Source: Kuschelorhynchus macadamiae
Lineage: Eukaryota; Arthropoda; Insecta; Coleoptera; Curculionidae
Assembly (NCBI GenBank): GCA_030620095.1
Contig: JAUTXW010002359.1
Location: forward strand, 3,763,501 to 3,827,500
Direction of reading: 5' to 3'
Length of the DNA: 64,000 nucleotides
Position numbers and translations under genes: made by a program. Position 1 is the first letter of the stretch; each line of letters begins with the position of its first letter. Under the pieces are notes generated by a model. That model was not told where the DNA came from. It did no database searches and saw only the letters and a list, made by a program, of their open reading frames with translations. Of the stretch, positions 45,940-58,659 are shown piece by piece.

Positions 45940-47140
45940 ACCTACACAGATAAGGTTAGGTTTAGGTCCATTTGATCCTTCAATAAAATATCACGGTTTT
46001 TCCTTTTATTCATTTCTAGCGGTTTGTAAGCTTTCCAAGTAGTTTAACTTGTAACTTTTACTGGCTGAATGCAACATTTTAAATTCATTGTTAAAATTGG
46101 GATTTGTTCTGCATAATTAGAATCTGTTTTTTGTTTAATATGTGATGTTTTGTGTTGTTTTATATGTTTATAAAAACATCTACCCGTTTGATCAATATGT
46201 AGTTTTCCACAAGAACCATATTTTAATTCATATACTCTAGATTTTTGGTCCTTATTTGTATAAAACTGGTTATTTTTAATATATATATAAATAAATTATT
46301 ATTTGTAAATACAAAAAGATACTTTATGATTTGTTTTTCTTTAAAGATATTTCCCTACTTTAGTGCTAACTTTTCCGGTATATGTTAATGCATGACACTT
46401 AATATTGTCTTTTATATTAAAATTACGATAAACATAATTGAGTGCTTTATTATAATGTTTATTATTTACAATTTTGTCTATTATGGTTAAGCCATAATCA
46501 CTATTAACTGCAATCTGTTTTATAATATTAAGCTTTTTGTTATAATTTTCTATTGAACGAGATATATTAAATAAACTGTGTACAGGAAAGCTGCCATCTT
46601 ATGTGTGAATAGTTGGTTTGATGTGTTATGTATGGAATTATTTTGTTCCAATCCAAAGGTAAATCTTATATTTGCATGTAATATATTAATAGAATTTAAA
46701 AAGAGATTGAGTTGTCTCTCTGTACCTGTGAAACAATCAAAAATATCGTCAACTTATCTGTACCAATAAATAAACTTGTCTTTTACAGGGTGATTATCCA
46801 CTATTTGTTATAGGTTATCAACAAATATTTCAGCCAAAATCTTCTTTAAATTCAAAATAATTTTGATCTAGGCACACTGTCAACAAATCTAATATGGCAT
46901 TATTAGCAATAGAGTTGACTTTGTTTCTCGCTAGCAAATTATCGACTAAGTTCATAGCTTTAACAGGAGATGCTGCACATCCAAAGAAATTAAAATAGCC
47001 TTATTTGGAACTGTTACATTTTTAATATTATTAATTAATTCGGGGCTGTTTTTTTATTATATTTTCCGACACTAACGGTTGAATGGGAATATTGTCTTTG
47101 GGTAATTTAATATTTTATTAATTAAAATAGAGTGTTTGAA
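45940..47140 (-). pseudogene. Penelope-like element PLE2 remnant: RT core and GIY-YIG
   Basis: On the minus strand, in several frames: KNVTVPNKAILISLDVQ (near 47020-46970), CLDQNYFEFK and AEIFVDNL, then WYR*VDDIFDCFTGTERQLN, where the first residue of YVDD has become a stop, followed by FLNSINILHANIRFTFGLEQ. Past frameshifts comes KCHALTYTGKVSTKVGKYL and the nuclease motif YELKYGSCGKLHIDQTGRCF with HIKQHKTSHIK (about 46245-46130), where the usual YIGQT has become HIDQT. The coding trace ends near 45942. The N-terminal half is absent. It differs in sequence from PLE1 and belongs to another lineage. Confidence 0.82.
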
Positions 47141-48485
47141 CAGAAAATAATGACTGATATACAAGGCTGGAAAAAGTATTTTAAGATTTTCTTGAGATTC
47201 CGAGATCTCTAGATGGGGGACTTAAAAACGTGTTTCAGTTATACAAGGTGTTTCACAAACGAGCAGCAATGGAATTAATGGATTTCGAAGGTGTGTGCCA
47301 CTGTAAATATTAGTCTCGTTCTTTAGTTTTTCATAAGAAGGAAATAGTTGGAATTCAAAAAAGGATACGCCACTGGGTAGTAAGTACAGTTTTAGTAGCC
47401 GGGTATATACTTTATGGATGTTAGTTTGATTCTGTTTATAGAAAAAAACCTTTTGTTCAACCATATTTTATTTTAATAAATTGATCCGATGGAACAACAA
47501 CGACAACAAATTCAGTATACCTACATTCTCTCCTAGGTTTTTATATAAAAAAGCCTTCTTTTAAAGTTCTTGGTAACTTATATTAAGCAAGAGCTTGACG
47601 TATTTTTCAGAATTATGTAACAAATGCTGTCTACTTGCTATACAACAAAAATGCGGCTTTTACACAAAACATCCATAATATAATATTTCTTTTATGTTCA
47701 ACTTGACAGGTCTTCATAATAAACGAAAAAAAAAATAGAGGCATGAAAGGAATATGGACAAGTATTTTCCTGCGATAAAATATTAATACCCAAGTGTTGC
47801 AATGGATATTTCATTTTCTCTTTTTAGCTTTATTTTGTTTAATCCGTATCACGTTTTAAAAATAGGTCGGTCTATAATGTGTTTATTATAGTGTAGTTAT
47901 TTCAAGTTAGTTATTTTAACCAAGGTTAAAAATATAATATTAATGAACTATCCCCAAAAATTAAAAGGAATTTATTTATATACTATTTAAGCATATCATT
48001 TAATCATAATAACATTATTATCACTTCTTATTAAAAATTACTTTCGGTTAGGTTCTCTATTGTTTTGTTTTAATGCAGACTAGATCAAAACTTCTCATTG
48101 TCACAGTCTAATCATATATAACCAGTTTCTAAAATACAGGGTGTTAAAACTTTGCCCAAATCAAACACGAAATACATGAAGAAAACAGGATGACACCAAA
48201 TTAGTTTTCTTAACATATTAAACGTATTGTACTTCCCAAAGTTAGAAAAAGTTTTATGTGAACATATGTTTTCGAGATATAGGAAGAATAATGCTTACCT
48301 GAATATCGCGAGCAAAATATTTGCCGGCCTATTAAATAAGCTAAAAAAGTGTATTTTTGTGGCTCCCAGTTTCCTATATGCATTTTATTTGAAATTTGGT
48401 CAAAATTTGATACCCTGCATTTCAAAAACTAGACATAAAATTTTGATATGCCCATGAAAACTTACTCAGTACTTTTATCGTCTTC

Positions 48486-48488
<3 letters not shown>
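47141..48488. other. Unannotated stretch
   Basis: No gene was recognised. TACAAGGTGTTTCACAAACG (47244) and ACAGGGTGTTAAAACTTT (48137) resemble ends of mariner-type or other insect repeats but have no partner I could find. Confidence 0.4.

Positions 48489-48563
<75 letters not shown>
48489..48563. repeat. (TA)n microsatellite
   Basis: About 75 bp of alternating AT directly left of PLE3. Confidence 0.97.
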
Positions 48564-48568
<5 letters not shown>

Positions 48569-48899
48569 GTTGATTCTTAGTCCTTCACGGATGGAAAAAT
48601 ACAATGCGTTTTCATTCCGGGTGTACATCCGTTCGCGACGGTCGTTCTGAAGCTTTTTTTCTCGCGTCCGAATAAAGACTGATGTGTTGGTGACTGCGAC
48701 GCTTCCTTTATACCTCCACCCGGGGCCGAAGGTTATATCTACGCCGCCGTTGGTCGTTATGTATGTTTTCCGGATGGTGTGTTGTTGTTGCGCTAATTGC
48801 GCCAGGTAACATCAGTCACCCTTTATTGTGGAACCCATAGAAACTTTGGCTTTTTGGCGAACAGAATCACAATCAGAATATTAAGACGAATAAACTTTC

Positions 48900-50290
48900 A
48901 AAAAAATTTGACAATCTTCTAAGAAAGTCGAGTCAGCCACAAGGATCAGCAGTAGATGTCGAGAAATTAGTATGTAATATATCATCCTACAGTCTCTCAG
49001 AAAGTGAAAAATCCGTACTGAGTAAGGGTTTTAATTTTGCGTTATCTCCTAAGGAAAACCCTAAAGAAGAAATAATAGCTGGAGTGGACGCTGTCCTTGC
49101 CTCCTCTGAAGAAACAAAAGCAGAGTAGATTCGACAAGAGGTGGCAAGAATTTTAAGATCAAGCAAAGCACCAAAACAAAACCTAAATGCCACTGAACAA
49201 ACGAAACGCAACTGTGGTTATAAATACTCAAGATTACGTACAACAAATGCAGGATATCCTACAAGACAATTGTTATAGTCCTGTTCCAAGAAACCCGACA
49301 ACGTACCTAGAAAAACAATTAAAAATAAAATAAAAAGTTCACCAATAAACCCCGAAATTTAACAAAAAATCATACCACGGAAAAGTCGAGCAGATGTCCT
49401 AAACTCTATATTTGACCAAAAATACACAAACCAGGGGGGGCGCCCATCAGACCGATTGTTAGTGCTGTTAATTCGCAAAAACTGGAGAAATATCTTTCTG
49501 AAATTATACAACCAGCTGTAGAAAAAGCTGATTCATTTTTAAAAAACTCGGAGCATTTCACTCGAATTATATGAGACATCGTTCTTGAAAAAGACGATAT
49601 CATAGCAAACCTAGATGTCAAATCGTTATATCCCAGTATTCCCATCGACGAAGCATTGGACAAGATTGCTATGAACGGGGATTTCCAGGCACATATAATA
49701 CAACTCTCGGAGAATAATATAATACTTATTTTTCATTCAACGGGCAAATGTATAAACAAATGGATGGTGCTCCAATGGGATCCTCGCTATCACCAGTAGT
49801 CGCGAATTTATTTATAATATACTTCAAGAAAGAAGCTCTTGGGAAAGCAAGTTTAAAGCCCAAATTATGGATTCGTTATGTGGATGTTATGTGATTATGT
49901 CATGCTGAGCTCGACAAATTTGTGACTCACGTAAATTCAATCCACCCAAGAATACAATTTACTCTAGAGTGACATAAAACCAACACATACAGACAGATAT
50001 TTAAATGCAAAATCACATCATCACCCAGCACAAATTCAAGCTGTGGGAAATACCCTAATATACAGATCCGTGCGATTAACTGAAACACAGACGAGACAAA
50101 ACAAACTTAAGGTAATATTTCGATGGGTGTAGGGAGATTGCCAATATAGAACATTAAAAGACCAGAATAATCCGAGAAGCCATAGAAATTGAAAAACAAG
50201 GTGATTTGAATAAAATGGACGAATCATTAAAACTACCAACAGTATGGAAGACAATAATCGACAAATCTAAAATCGCAAAAGCTCAAGGGT
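48900..50290 (+). pseudogene. PLE3 reverse transcriptase, heavily broken
   Basis: The trace reads SSYSLSESEKSVLSKGFNFA, SPKENPKEEIIAGVDAVLAS, then VARILRSSKAPKQNLNATEQ. Past stops and shifts come KPGG-like and PIRPIVSAVNS (near 49430-49460), LEKYLSEIIQPAVEKADSFL, DIIANLDVKSLYPSIPIDEA, YKQMDGAPMGSSLSPVVANL and IRYVDVM. The YVDD box has lost its second Asp (YVDV). HVNSIHPRIQFTLE follows. Intact PLEs of this style carry RADKGN and FYGLPKIH blocks that are missing or scrambled here. No GIY-YIG could be traced before the right repeat. The element is dead. Confidence 0.8.
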
Positions 50291-50437
50291 AATTAGCGCA
50301 ACAACAACAGCACCATCCGGAAAACATAAATAACGACCAACGCCTGCGCAGATATAACCTTCGGCCCCGAGTGGGGGTATAAAAGGAAGCGTTGCAGTCA
50401 CCAACACTTCAGTCTCTATTCGGACGCGAGAAATAAA

Positions 50438-50477
50438 GCTTCGAAAATGCCAAATGTAATTTTGGCGAAACGTCAGC
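50438..50477 (+). ncRNA. Hammerhead-like fold in the PLE3 terminal repeat, core degraded
   Basis: Stem I GCT 50438-50440 with AGC 50475-50477; degraded core TCGAAAA where CTGAAGA is expected; one extra base; a perfect six-pair stem II GCCAAA / TTTGGC (50449-50466, loop TGTAAT); GAA; a self-complementary ACGT; and C17 at 50474. The architecture equals that of 39181-39241. Three core changes should abolish cleavage. Confidence 0.5.
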
Positions 50478-50499
50478 AAAACTGTTCTTTTCAGAATGA

Positions 50500-53885
<3,386 letters not shown>

Positions 53886-54057
53886 AACTAGCAGCAGTTT
53901 TATACCAAAATATAAATAGTAATCGTACATAAACGGGGCTTCCTTGACCTAATCACTTTAATAGCCTCGCTCGCAATACGAGTAAGGGCTAACCATGTTA
54001 TGAAAATCGAATAACTAACTTTAATAAATATGACATGGACTCTTTATAGACTTCATA

Positions 54058-54122
<65 letters not shown>

Positions 54123-54123
54123 T
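54058..54123. repeat. (TA)n microsatellite with (TG)n end
   Basis: About 60 bp of alternating TA followed by TATATGTGTGTGTATA. Confidence 0.95.
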
Positions 54124-54129
54124 ATGTGT

Positions 54130-54789
54130 GTGTATAAGCCTTGCTTCAAAATTTGATTACATTTTAACGATATAAACAAAATATTTATGACAATATTTAA
54201 ATATACGTAAGTGCGGGTATATTAGAAGGATTTAGATTAAACCAGTGAAACAGTACATGTAAATGTGTTAAGATTTTATTAAAAACTGATCCGGCCATAG
54301 GTCATAAATTCGGAGAACTTGTTAGCTAATATTCCAAATCCATTTACACATTTCAATAAACTACATAATGATCAAGTTACCTCAACGTATAAATGTGCCA
54401 ACTAATTGCGTTAATTGTCATTTACTTTATGCTGCTGGAATTAAATTCATTATTACATTTTCAATTACTGTTATCGGTTATTCATCCGTAAAGTATTTGT
54501 GCGTTAGTGATTTTTCGAAATCTTGTTCTACACTTTTTTATGGTGAAATCAAGATCTAAGAGGACGAAAGGTTTGTTGTTACATTTTATATTTTTGATTT
54601 ATTAATTACCACGCGTTTGACTTAAGAGATATTTGAAAAATTCATATTAAAAAAAAACGGATCAATAACTGGTATATTTCCTGAGATATAAATAAAAATT
54701 GAAATGTTGGAGTTTTACTCGCAATTTTGAGATTTGTAGATTTAAGGGTAAGACCATAAAATCTCACAGCTATCGTTGTTTATTATTTA
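54130..54789. other. Unannotated stretch
   Basis: No feature was recognised. A 63-codon frame at 54368-54559 has no known domain. Confidence 0.4.
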
Positions 54790-55080
54790 CTTAAAGTTGT
54801 GGTACGAATTCAAGGTGGCGAAACAAAATGGCGGCGAAATAAAGTTTAAAAAATCTTATTCAATTCACTTTAAAGTTTGCAGAAAAATTAAATGTGATAT
54901 ATAACAAAATGGCGGTTTATGTCAGTGTATAAAAACTACTTGTTGAATTTATTTCAAATTATGCCCAAAAATCAAGTGTGGTGTAGGTAGAAACTCGTAC
55001 AATTGTGGCAAGAATCCAATATGATGGAACAAAATGGGGCCTAATAAAAATGTTTGAAAAGTTTTACTAAATGACTGCGT
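54790..55080 (-). repeat. Composite dispersed repeat (DR), locus 5, inverted
   Basis: GTGGTACGAATTCAAGGTGG, CGAAACAAAATGGCGGCGAA and, about 190 bp on, GCAAGAATCCAATATGATGG, GAACAAAATGGGGCCTAATA mark two or three units read on the minus strand. Confidence 0.7.
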
Positions 55081-55844
55081 GGTAAACTAAATTGGGTTAC
55101 ACTTCACTATTCGTAATAAAAAGAAAAATTCATAACGAGGGAAGTCCCGGGTAAAGGAAATTTACATATTCTTTCAATTAAAATTAAGAAATAAGTTTAA
55201 ATTAAAAACATCAGTATTTATTATGACAATAACAGGCAAAGTGAAGTTAGCGTTGGTTAATTATATTTAGCTAGCCAGCATCTTTTAATTTATGACTTAT
55301 AGGGTTAGGTTTTCAAATCCCGTAAATCAATCTTAGGCAGCTATTCTGTACTTTTTGGATACGTCTCGCCTCAAAGGCATTCAGATAGGGGTCATATACT
55401 ATAACGGCAAAATAAAAATGCGAGGGCACTAGAGATTCGCATAACTATTTTTTAGTTTTTCACACTTTAGCAATGCCGATAAGTGAATATGAGTTTTAAA
55501 GACGATAAGACCTTTTCAGTAACGTGTTTACATTCTAATTCTTTGTTTTTACAGAACTGTCAACAAATTTAATAACTTGATCACCGCCGACTCCAGAACA
55601 TGCCATGAAGAACAATCTGGCAAAAGCTAGGCGGGTTTATTAAGCAAGACTACGGTCTGCTTCCCACGTGGATGTTTTTGCTCCCTTTTTATTTGTAGAA
55701 TAAATGTTTCATCAATAGTCAGTGATATTATTATATAAACTATTTTTAATTATTTCTGTCTTTTTGCACATTAAATTCAATTAGTTAATTAAAGGAAAAC
55801 GCATATCTATGGAATATAAAGTAGTATACAAATGAGAAATTGTG
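55081..55844. other. Unannotated stretch
   Basis: No gene, RNA or repeat termini were recognised. Confidence 0.4.
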
Positions 55845-56024
55845 GTTATTGGGATTAGACCGTGTCAAAATGAAATCACTTTCCGACGTTTCGCCTTCGA
55901 TTGCACGAGGTATCTTCAGAGATCTTTACGTGCTACTATATTAGACGATCAATTAGAAAATATAATAATCCTACTCCACAAAATGATACTGATAAGGAAT
56001 TACCGATAGGAAGTGTAGTACTTC

Positions 56025-56400
56025 GATTTGTACACGGAACAAAAAATGGGACAACCGAAGGACATTATTCCTTTCCAAACGGAACGAGTATATGCAATTC
56101 CTTGTTCCTGTGGTGATGTTTATATTGGAGAAACTGAAGATCCATATCGACTAGACTTAAGGAACATGAACGATGTATCAGAAAGAAACAAATTGTACAA
56201 TCTGCTGTATCTGAACACCAACATTCTACTGAACATGTCATAAATGTGAAGTAAACCAATGTTCTTGTATTGGTTTCGGGATTCTATAACGGAAAATCTA
56301 TTGGAATTTATAAGCGTCCTAACAATTTTAATAGAGATACGGGCTTCAGTCTTCATCATACGTGGAAACCGATCGTTACACTGAGTCACGCTTTGATAAA
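56025..56400 (+). pseudogene. PLE4 GIY-YIG endonuclease remnant
   Basis: RVYAIPCSCGDVYIGETEDP is the GIY-YIG start (Cys-x-Cys, YIGET) at about 56077-56140. A one-base shift then gives RLKEHERCIRKKQIV and AVSEHQHSTEHVIN, the usual second half with the Arg and His, and another shift leads to SITENLLEFISVLTILIEIR. It matches the C-terminal nuclease of Penelope-like elements, about one sixth of a full protein. The RT is entirely missing. Confidence 0.75.
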
Positions 56401-56470
56401 CACAGGTCGACTATAAATAGCCGGCCTAGGCCTCTCCGAGTTCGTTCAGTGTTCCGATCTCGTGAAGTAA

Positions 56471-56515
56471 AGATCCCTGAAGATACCTCGTGCAATCGAA
56501 GGCAAAACGTCGGAA
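56471..56515 (+). ncRNA. Inactivated hammerhead-like RNA (PLE4 right repeat)
   Basis: CTGAAGA at 56477-56483, extra base, stem II with CCTCG / CGAAGG around TGCAAT, then AAAA in place of GAAA, ACGT and C. It is the same fold as 39181-39241 with the invariant G12 changed to A. Confidence 0.55.
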
Positions 56516-56784
56516 AGTGATTTCATTTTGACACGGTCTAATCCCAAGAACCATGATTTCTTAATTGACCACAGCCGTGAAAGTTTAGTTCTAAATATAC
56601 AAATGATGAAAATATACAAATTAATTTAGTTCAGGATGGTATATTAAGTTACAATGAAAATATAGATGGAACTGTGTTCGGTTTAAACCTGGTTTTTGTT
56701 TTTTGCAAATTTTTACCTGTCAATAAATGACAACACAACCCTATTTTTTGCTGGAACATGAAAATTTTAGGCTATGAACTACGA

Positions 56785-57065
56785 AATTGAATTATACCGT
56801 TGATTCCTGACTTTCGTTGGGAGAAATAATGTATTCCTGTTTCACGATTTTGCTCTTTTTAGAGTTCATCAGGCCGCCATAGACTAGCTACCGGGTAGGG
56901 CAAAGTTACAAAATGAAATTGCTAGTCTGTCGTCATTTGATTGAAATGGATCATTGCGCCTGTGACATGTTCCAGACAAAGATCATGATGTCTTGTTGTG
57001 ACGTTGGTGTAACGCGAAACAATAATGTTTCTCCCAACGAATGCAAGGAATCAAGAGTGTAATTC
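56785..57065. repeat. Inverted pair of family A terminal-repeat copies
   Basis: The left arm, read on minus, carries CTAGTCTATGGCGGCCTGAT and GAACTCTAAAAAGAGCAAAA, a copy of the ribozyme at 51-107 with GAAA changed to AAAA. The right arm on plus carries AAATGGATCATTGCGCC, CATGTTCC and GACGTTGGTGTAA, the tail seen at 110-183. The outer ends TTCGTTGGGAGAAA and its inverse TTTCTCCCAACGAA (57031) close the structure. Confidence 0.7.
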
Positions 57066-57539
57066 AATGCCGGTCATGGTATTCGCCAGCGGAGTAGTTG
57101 TTTCTGTCATTCTATTTCGTGTCAACGTATATATTTATAATCAGCAAGAAGAGACCCATATATTGAAACAATACGGGTGCCTTATTTAAAACAACGAAGT
57201 TGATTCTTATTTGTGAATTTCCCGATCATCTTATGTTTTTTGTCTTTATTTTTTTTTTAAATCCTAACGATTCCGATAAAATTAAAAAACTTTTGAATGA
57301 AAAGTTTTTGATAACTCGTATAATAAAGCCTCTAGCGAACCGTTTAAAATATAACCAGACATCCTGTACAAAGTGATCACGCATAATGTTCTTCATATAA
57401 TTTCATCATTCTTCTCATTAGAAAGTATTAAAAACATATAGGGCTTTATTTAAGTTTCTTTAAACGTAAAACTGTCAAACCTAGTATATTTGTAATAAGC
57501 AGGAAGATACTCATTTAATCATCACACAAACTTGCTCCC

Positions 57540-57775
57540 CAGGGAGAACTCCTCAAACCCAGAGCCCGCTCTTCTTCATACCTCGGGCTCCACATAAGTG
57601 TCCTTCAAGCAAGGCAGTCTGTTTTCGATTAAAGCGTCACGTAGACAGACTAAAGGCTCAGTAGTTTGATACCTCGGCACAAGACTTGCACAATGAATCG
57701 TTGCTCAACGCAATGTAATACAGGTTATATTTTACCAGCCAGTTTCCAGTTAAAATCCTACGTTGACTTCTATTC
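57540..57775 (-). pseudogene. Possible retroelement ORF C-terminal remnant
   Basis: The minus strand gives RRILTGNWLVKYNLYYIALS, NDSLCKSCAEV, then in shifted frames ETTEHLVCL and ALIENRLPCLKDTYVEPEV. This resembles the Cys/His block near the C-terminus of many insect LINE polyproteins (LTGH..L..HL....C..C...ETxxHxLxxC). It is short and broken, so the call is tentative. Confidence 0.4.
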
Positions 57776-58249
57776 AGTTAAGAAAGCCTGTTCGTTACTC
57801 TCATAACGGTTGCAAAGACCCATCTTTGTACCAAGCCAGACCCTGTGGTGTAAGGAAGAAAGTAAAGAGATTGTGTCATTCCTAAACTTATTCCAAAAGA
57901 GAGTGGGCCCCTCATCAAGGTCCACATGCTTCTTAAAAGAGTCAATTTTAGACTTATCTGAGTTAACGGACATAGCCCTCTGCATGTGCCCTCTGGTGGT
58001 CCTAAGTTGACTTCTATTCAGTTAAGAAAGCCTGTTCGTTACTCTCATAACGGTTGCAAAGACTCATCTTTGTACCAAGCCAGACCCTGCGGTGTAAGGA
58101 ACAAAGTAAAGTTATTGTGTCATTCCTAAACTTATTCCAAAAGAGAGTGGACCCCTCATCAAGGTCCACATACTTCTTAAAACCTGAGTTACGGACAGCC
58201 CGTAACTTTGGCACCACTATTCCCCCATTTTCAGAGCCCTCTGCATGTG
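57762..58249. repeat. Tandem duplication, period 244 bp, two copies
   Basis: GTTGACTTCTATTCAGTTAA starts at 57762 and at 58006. The copies differ at scattered sites, and the second carries CCTGAGTTACGGACAGCCC in place of a 3'-side stretch. On minus, both copies keep an open frame of about 55 codons sharing LFWNKFRNDTI, RVWLGTKM and LCNRYESNEQAFLTE. No family is known to me for this peptide, so it may be an exon or just repeat sequence. Confidence 0.7.
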
Positions 58250-58333
58250 CCCTTTAACGGTGTTTGAAAACGTGCCAATTATTGTAACAGCAGGACAGCA
58301 ACTTTGAAATACACTTCATTCTCATTCAGACAA

Positions 58334-58651
58334 TCATAGTTTGAAGTAACCCACCTTTAATGGAAAATAATAAGACTCTGCTTTTAAGCACGACGTGGAC
58401 CTGCTTAATTTTAGCGCTGCCCATGTCAAAAGTTTCAGCAGCATTACCAACCAGTAGAAGGTGGTGTTGCTTAAATGATATCCAAGAATACAATCTTTAG
58501 AGTAGATGTCTTTTGCCTGTCTATAGAAATATTCTGGAGCCATCTCCGTTGACGTTGACGTCTTGTAGGCTTGTTGAATTGTATGCATAGCACTTCTAAC
58601 CAATACCCCATTTCTTACACAGGCATCCACCATCTTTTCCTTCGTTTTCAT
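58334..58651 (-). CDS. Hypothetical open frame, possible exon
   Basis: A 105-codon frame on the minus strand with non-repetitive composition (KEKMVDACVRNGVLVRSAMH, MAPEYFYRQAKDIYSKDCIL). I do not recognise it. It sits next to the tandem duplication at 57762-58249, whose minus-strand frames follow it, so together they could be decayed exons of one gene or element. There is no start context or splice evidence strong enough to claim more. Confidence 0.3.
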   Translation of the reverse strand: MKTKEKMVDACVRNGVLVRSAMHTIQQAYKTSTSTEMAPEYFYRQAKDIYSKDCILGYHLSNTTFYWLVMLLKLLTWAALKLSRSTSCLKAESYYFPLKVGYFKL

Positions 58652-58659
58652 CCAACCTA

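Larger units (their letters stand above)
48630..50480 (+). mobile_element. Penelope-like element PLE3 with inverted terminal repeats
   Basis: The left repeat (about 48640-48805), read inverted, matches the right repeat (about 50291-50446). Shared landmarks are AATTAGCGCAACAACAACA, CATCCGGAAAACATA, GATATAACCTTCGGCCCCG and ATTCGGACGCGAGAAA. Inverted long terminal repeats of this kind are a PLE feature. The coding trace between them is on the plus strand, and the downstream repeat carries a hammerhead-like fold. A (TA)n tract lies at the left side. Confidence 0.82.
55845..56590 (+). mobile_element. Short deleted Penelope-like element PLE4 between inverted terminal repeats
   Basis: Left border TTGGGATTAGACCGTGTCAA (55848) and right border TTGACACGGTCTAATCCCAA (56529-56548) are inverted. 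Just inside each lies a hammerhead region, left one on the minus strand (55885-55925), right one on plus (56471-56515). Only the nuclease end of the coding sequence survives between them. The left hammerhead copy keeps GAAA and CTGAAGA, while the right has GGCAAAA in place of GGCGAAA (G12 lost at 56504). Confidence 0.8.

Noticed and set aside
47222..47464. 80-codon minus frame as a gene
   Set aside because: It lies in a repeat-like area beginning with TACAAGGTGTTTCACAAACG and has no recognised domain.
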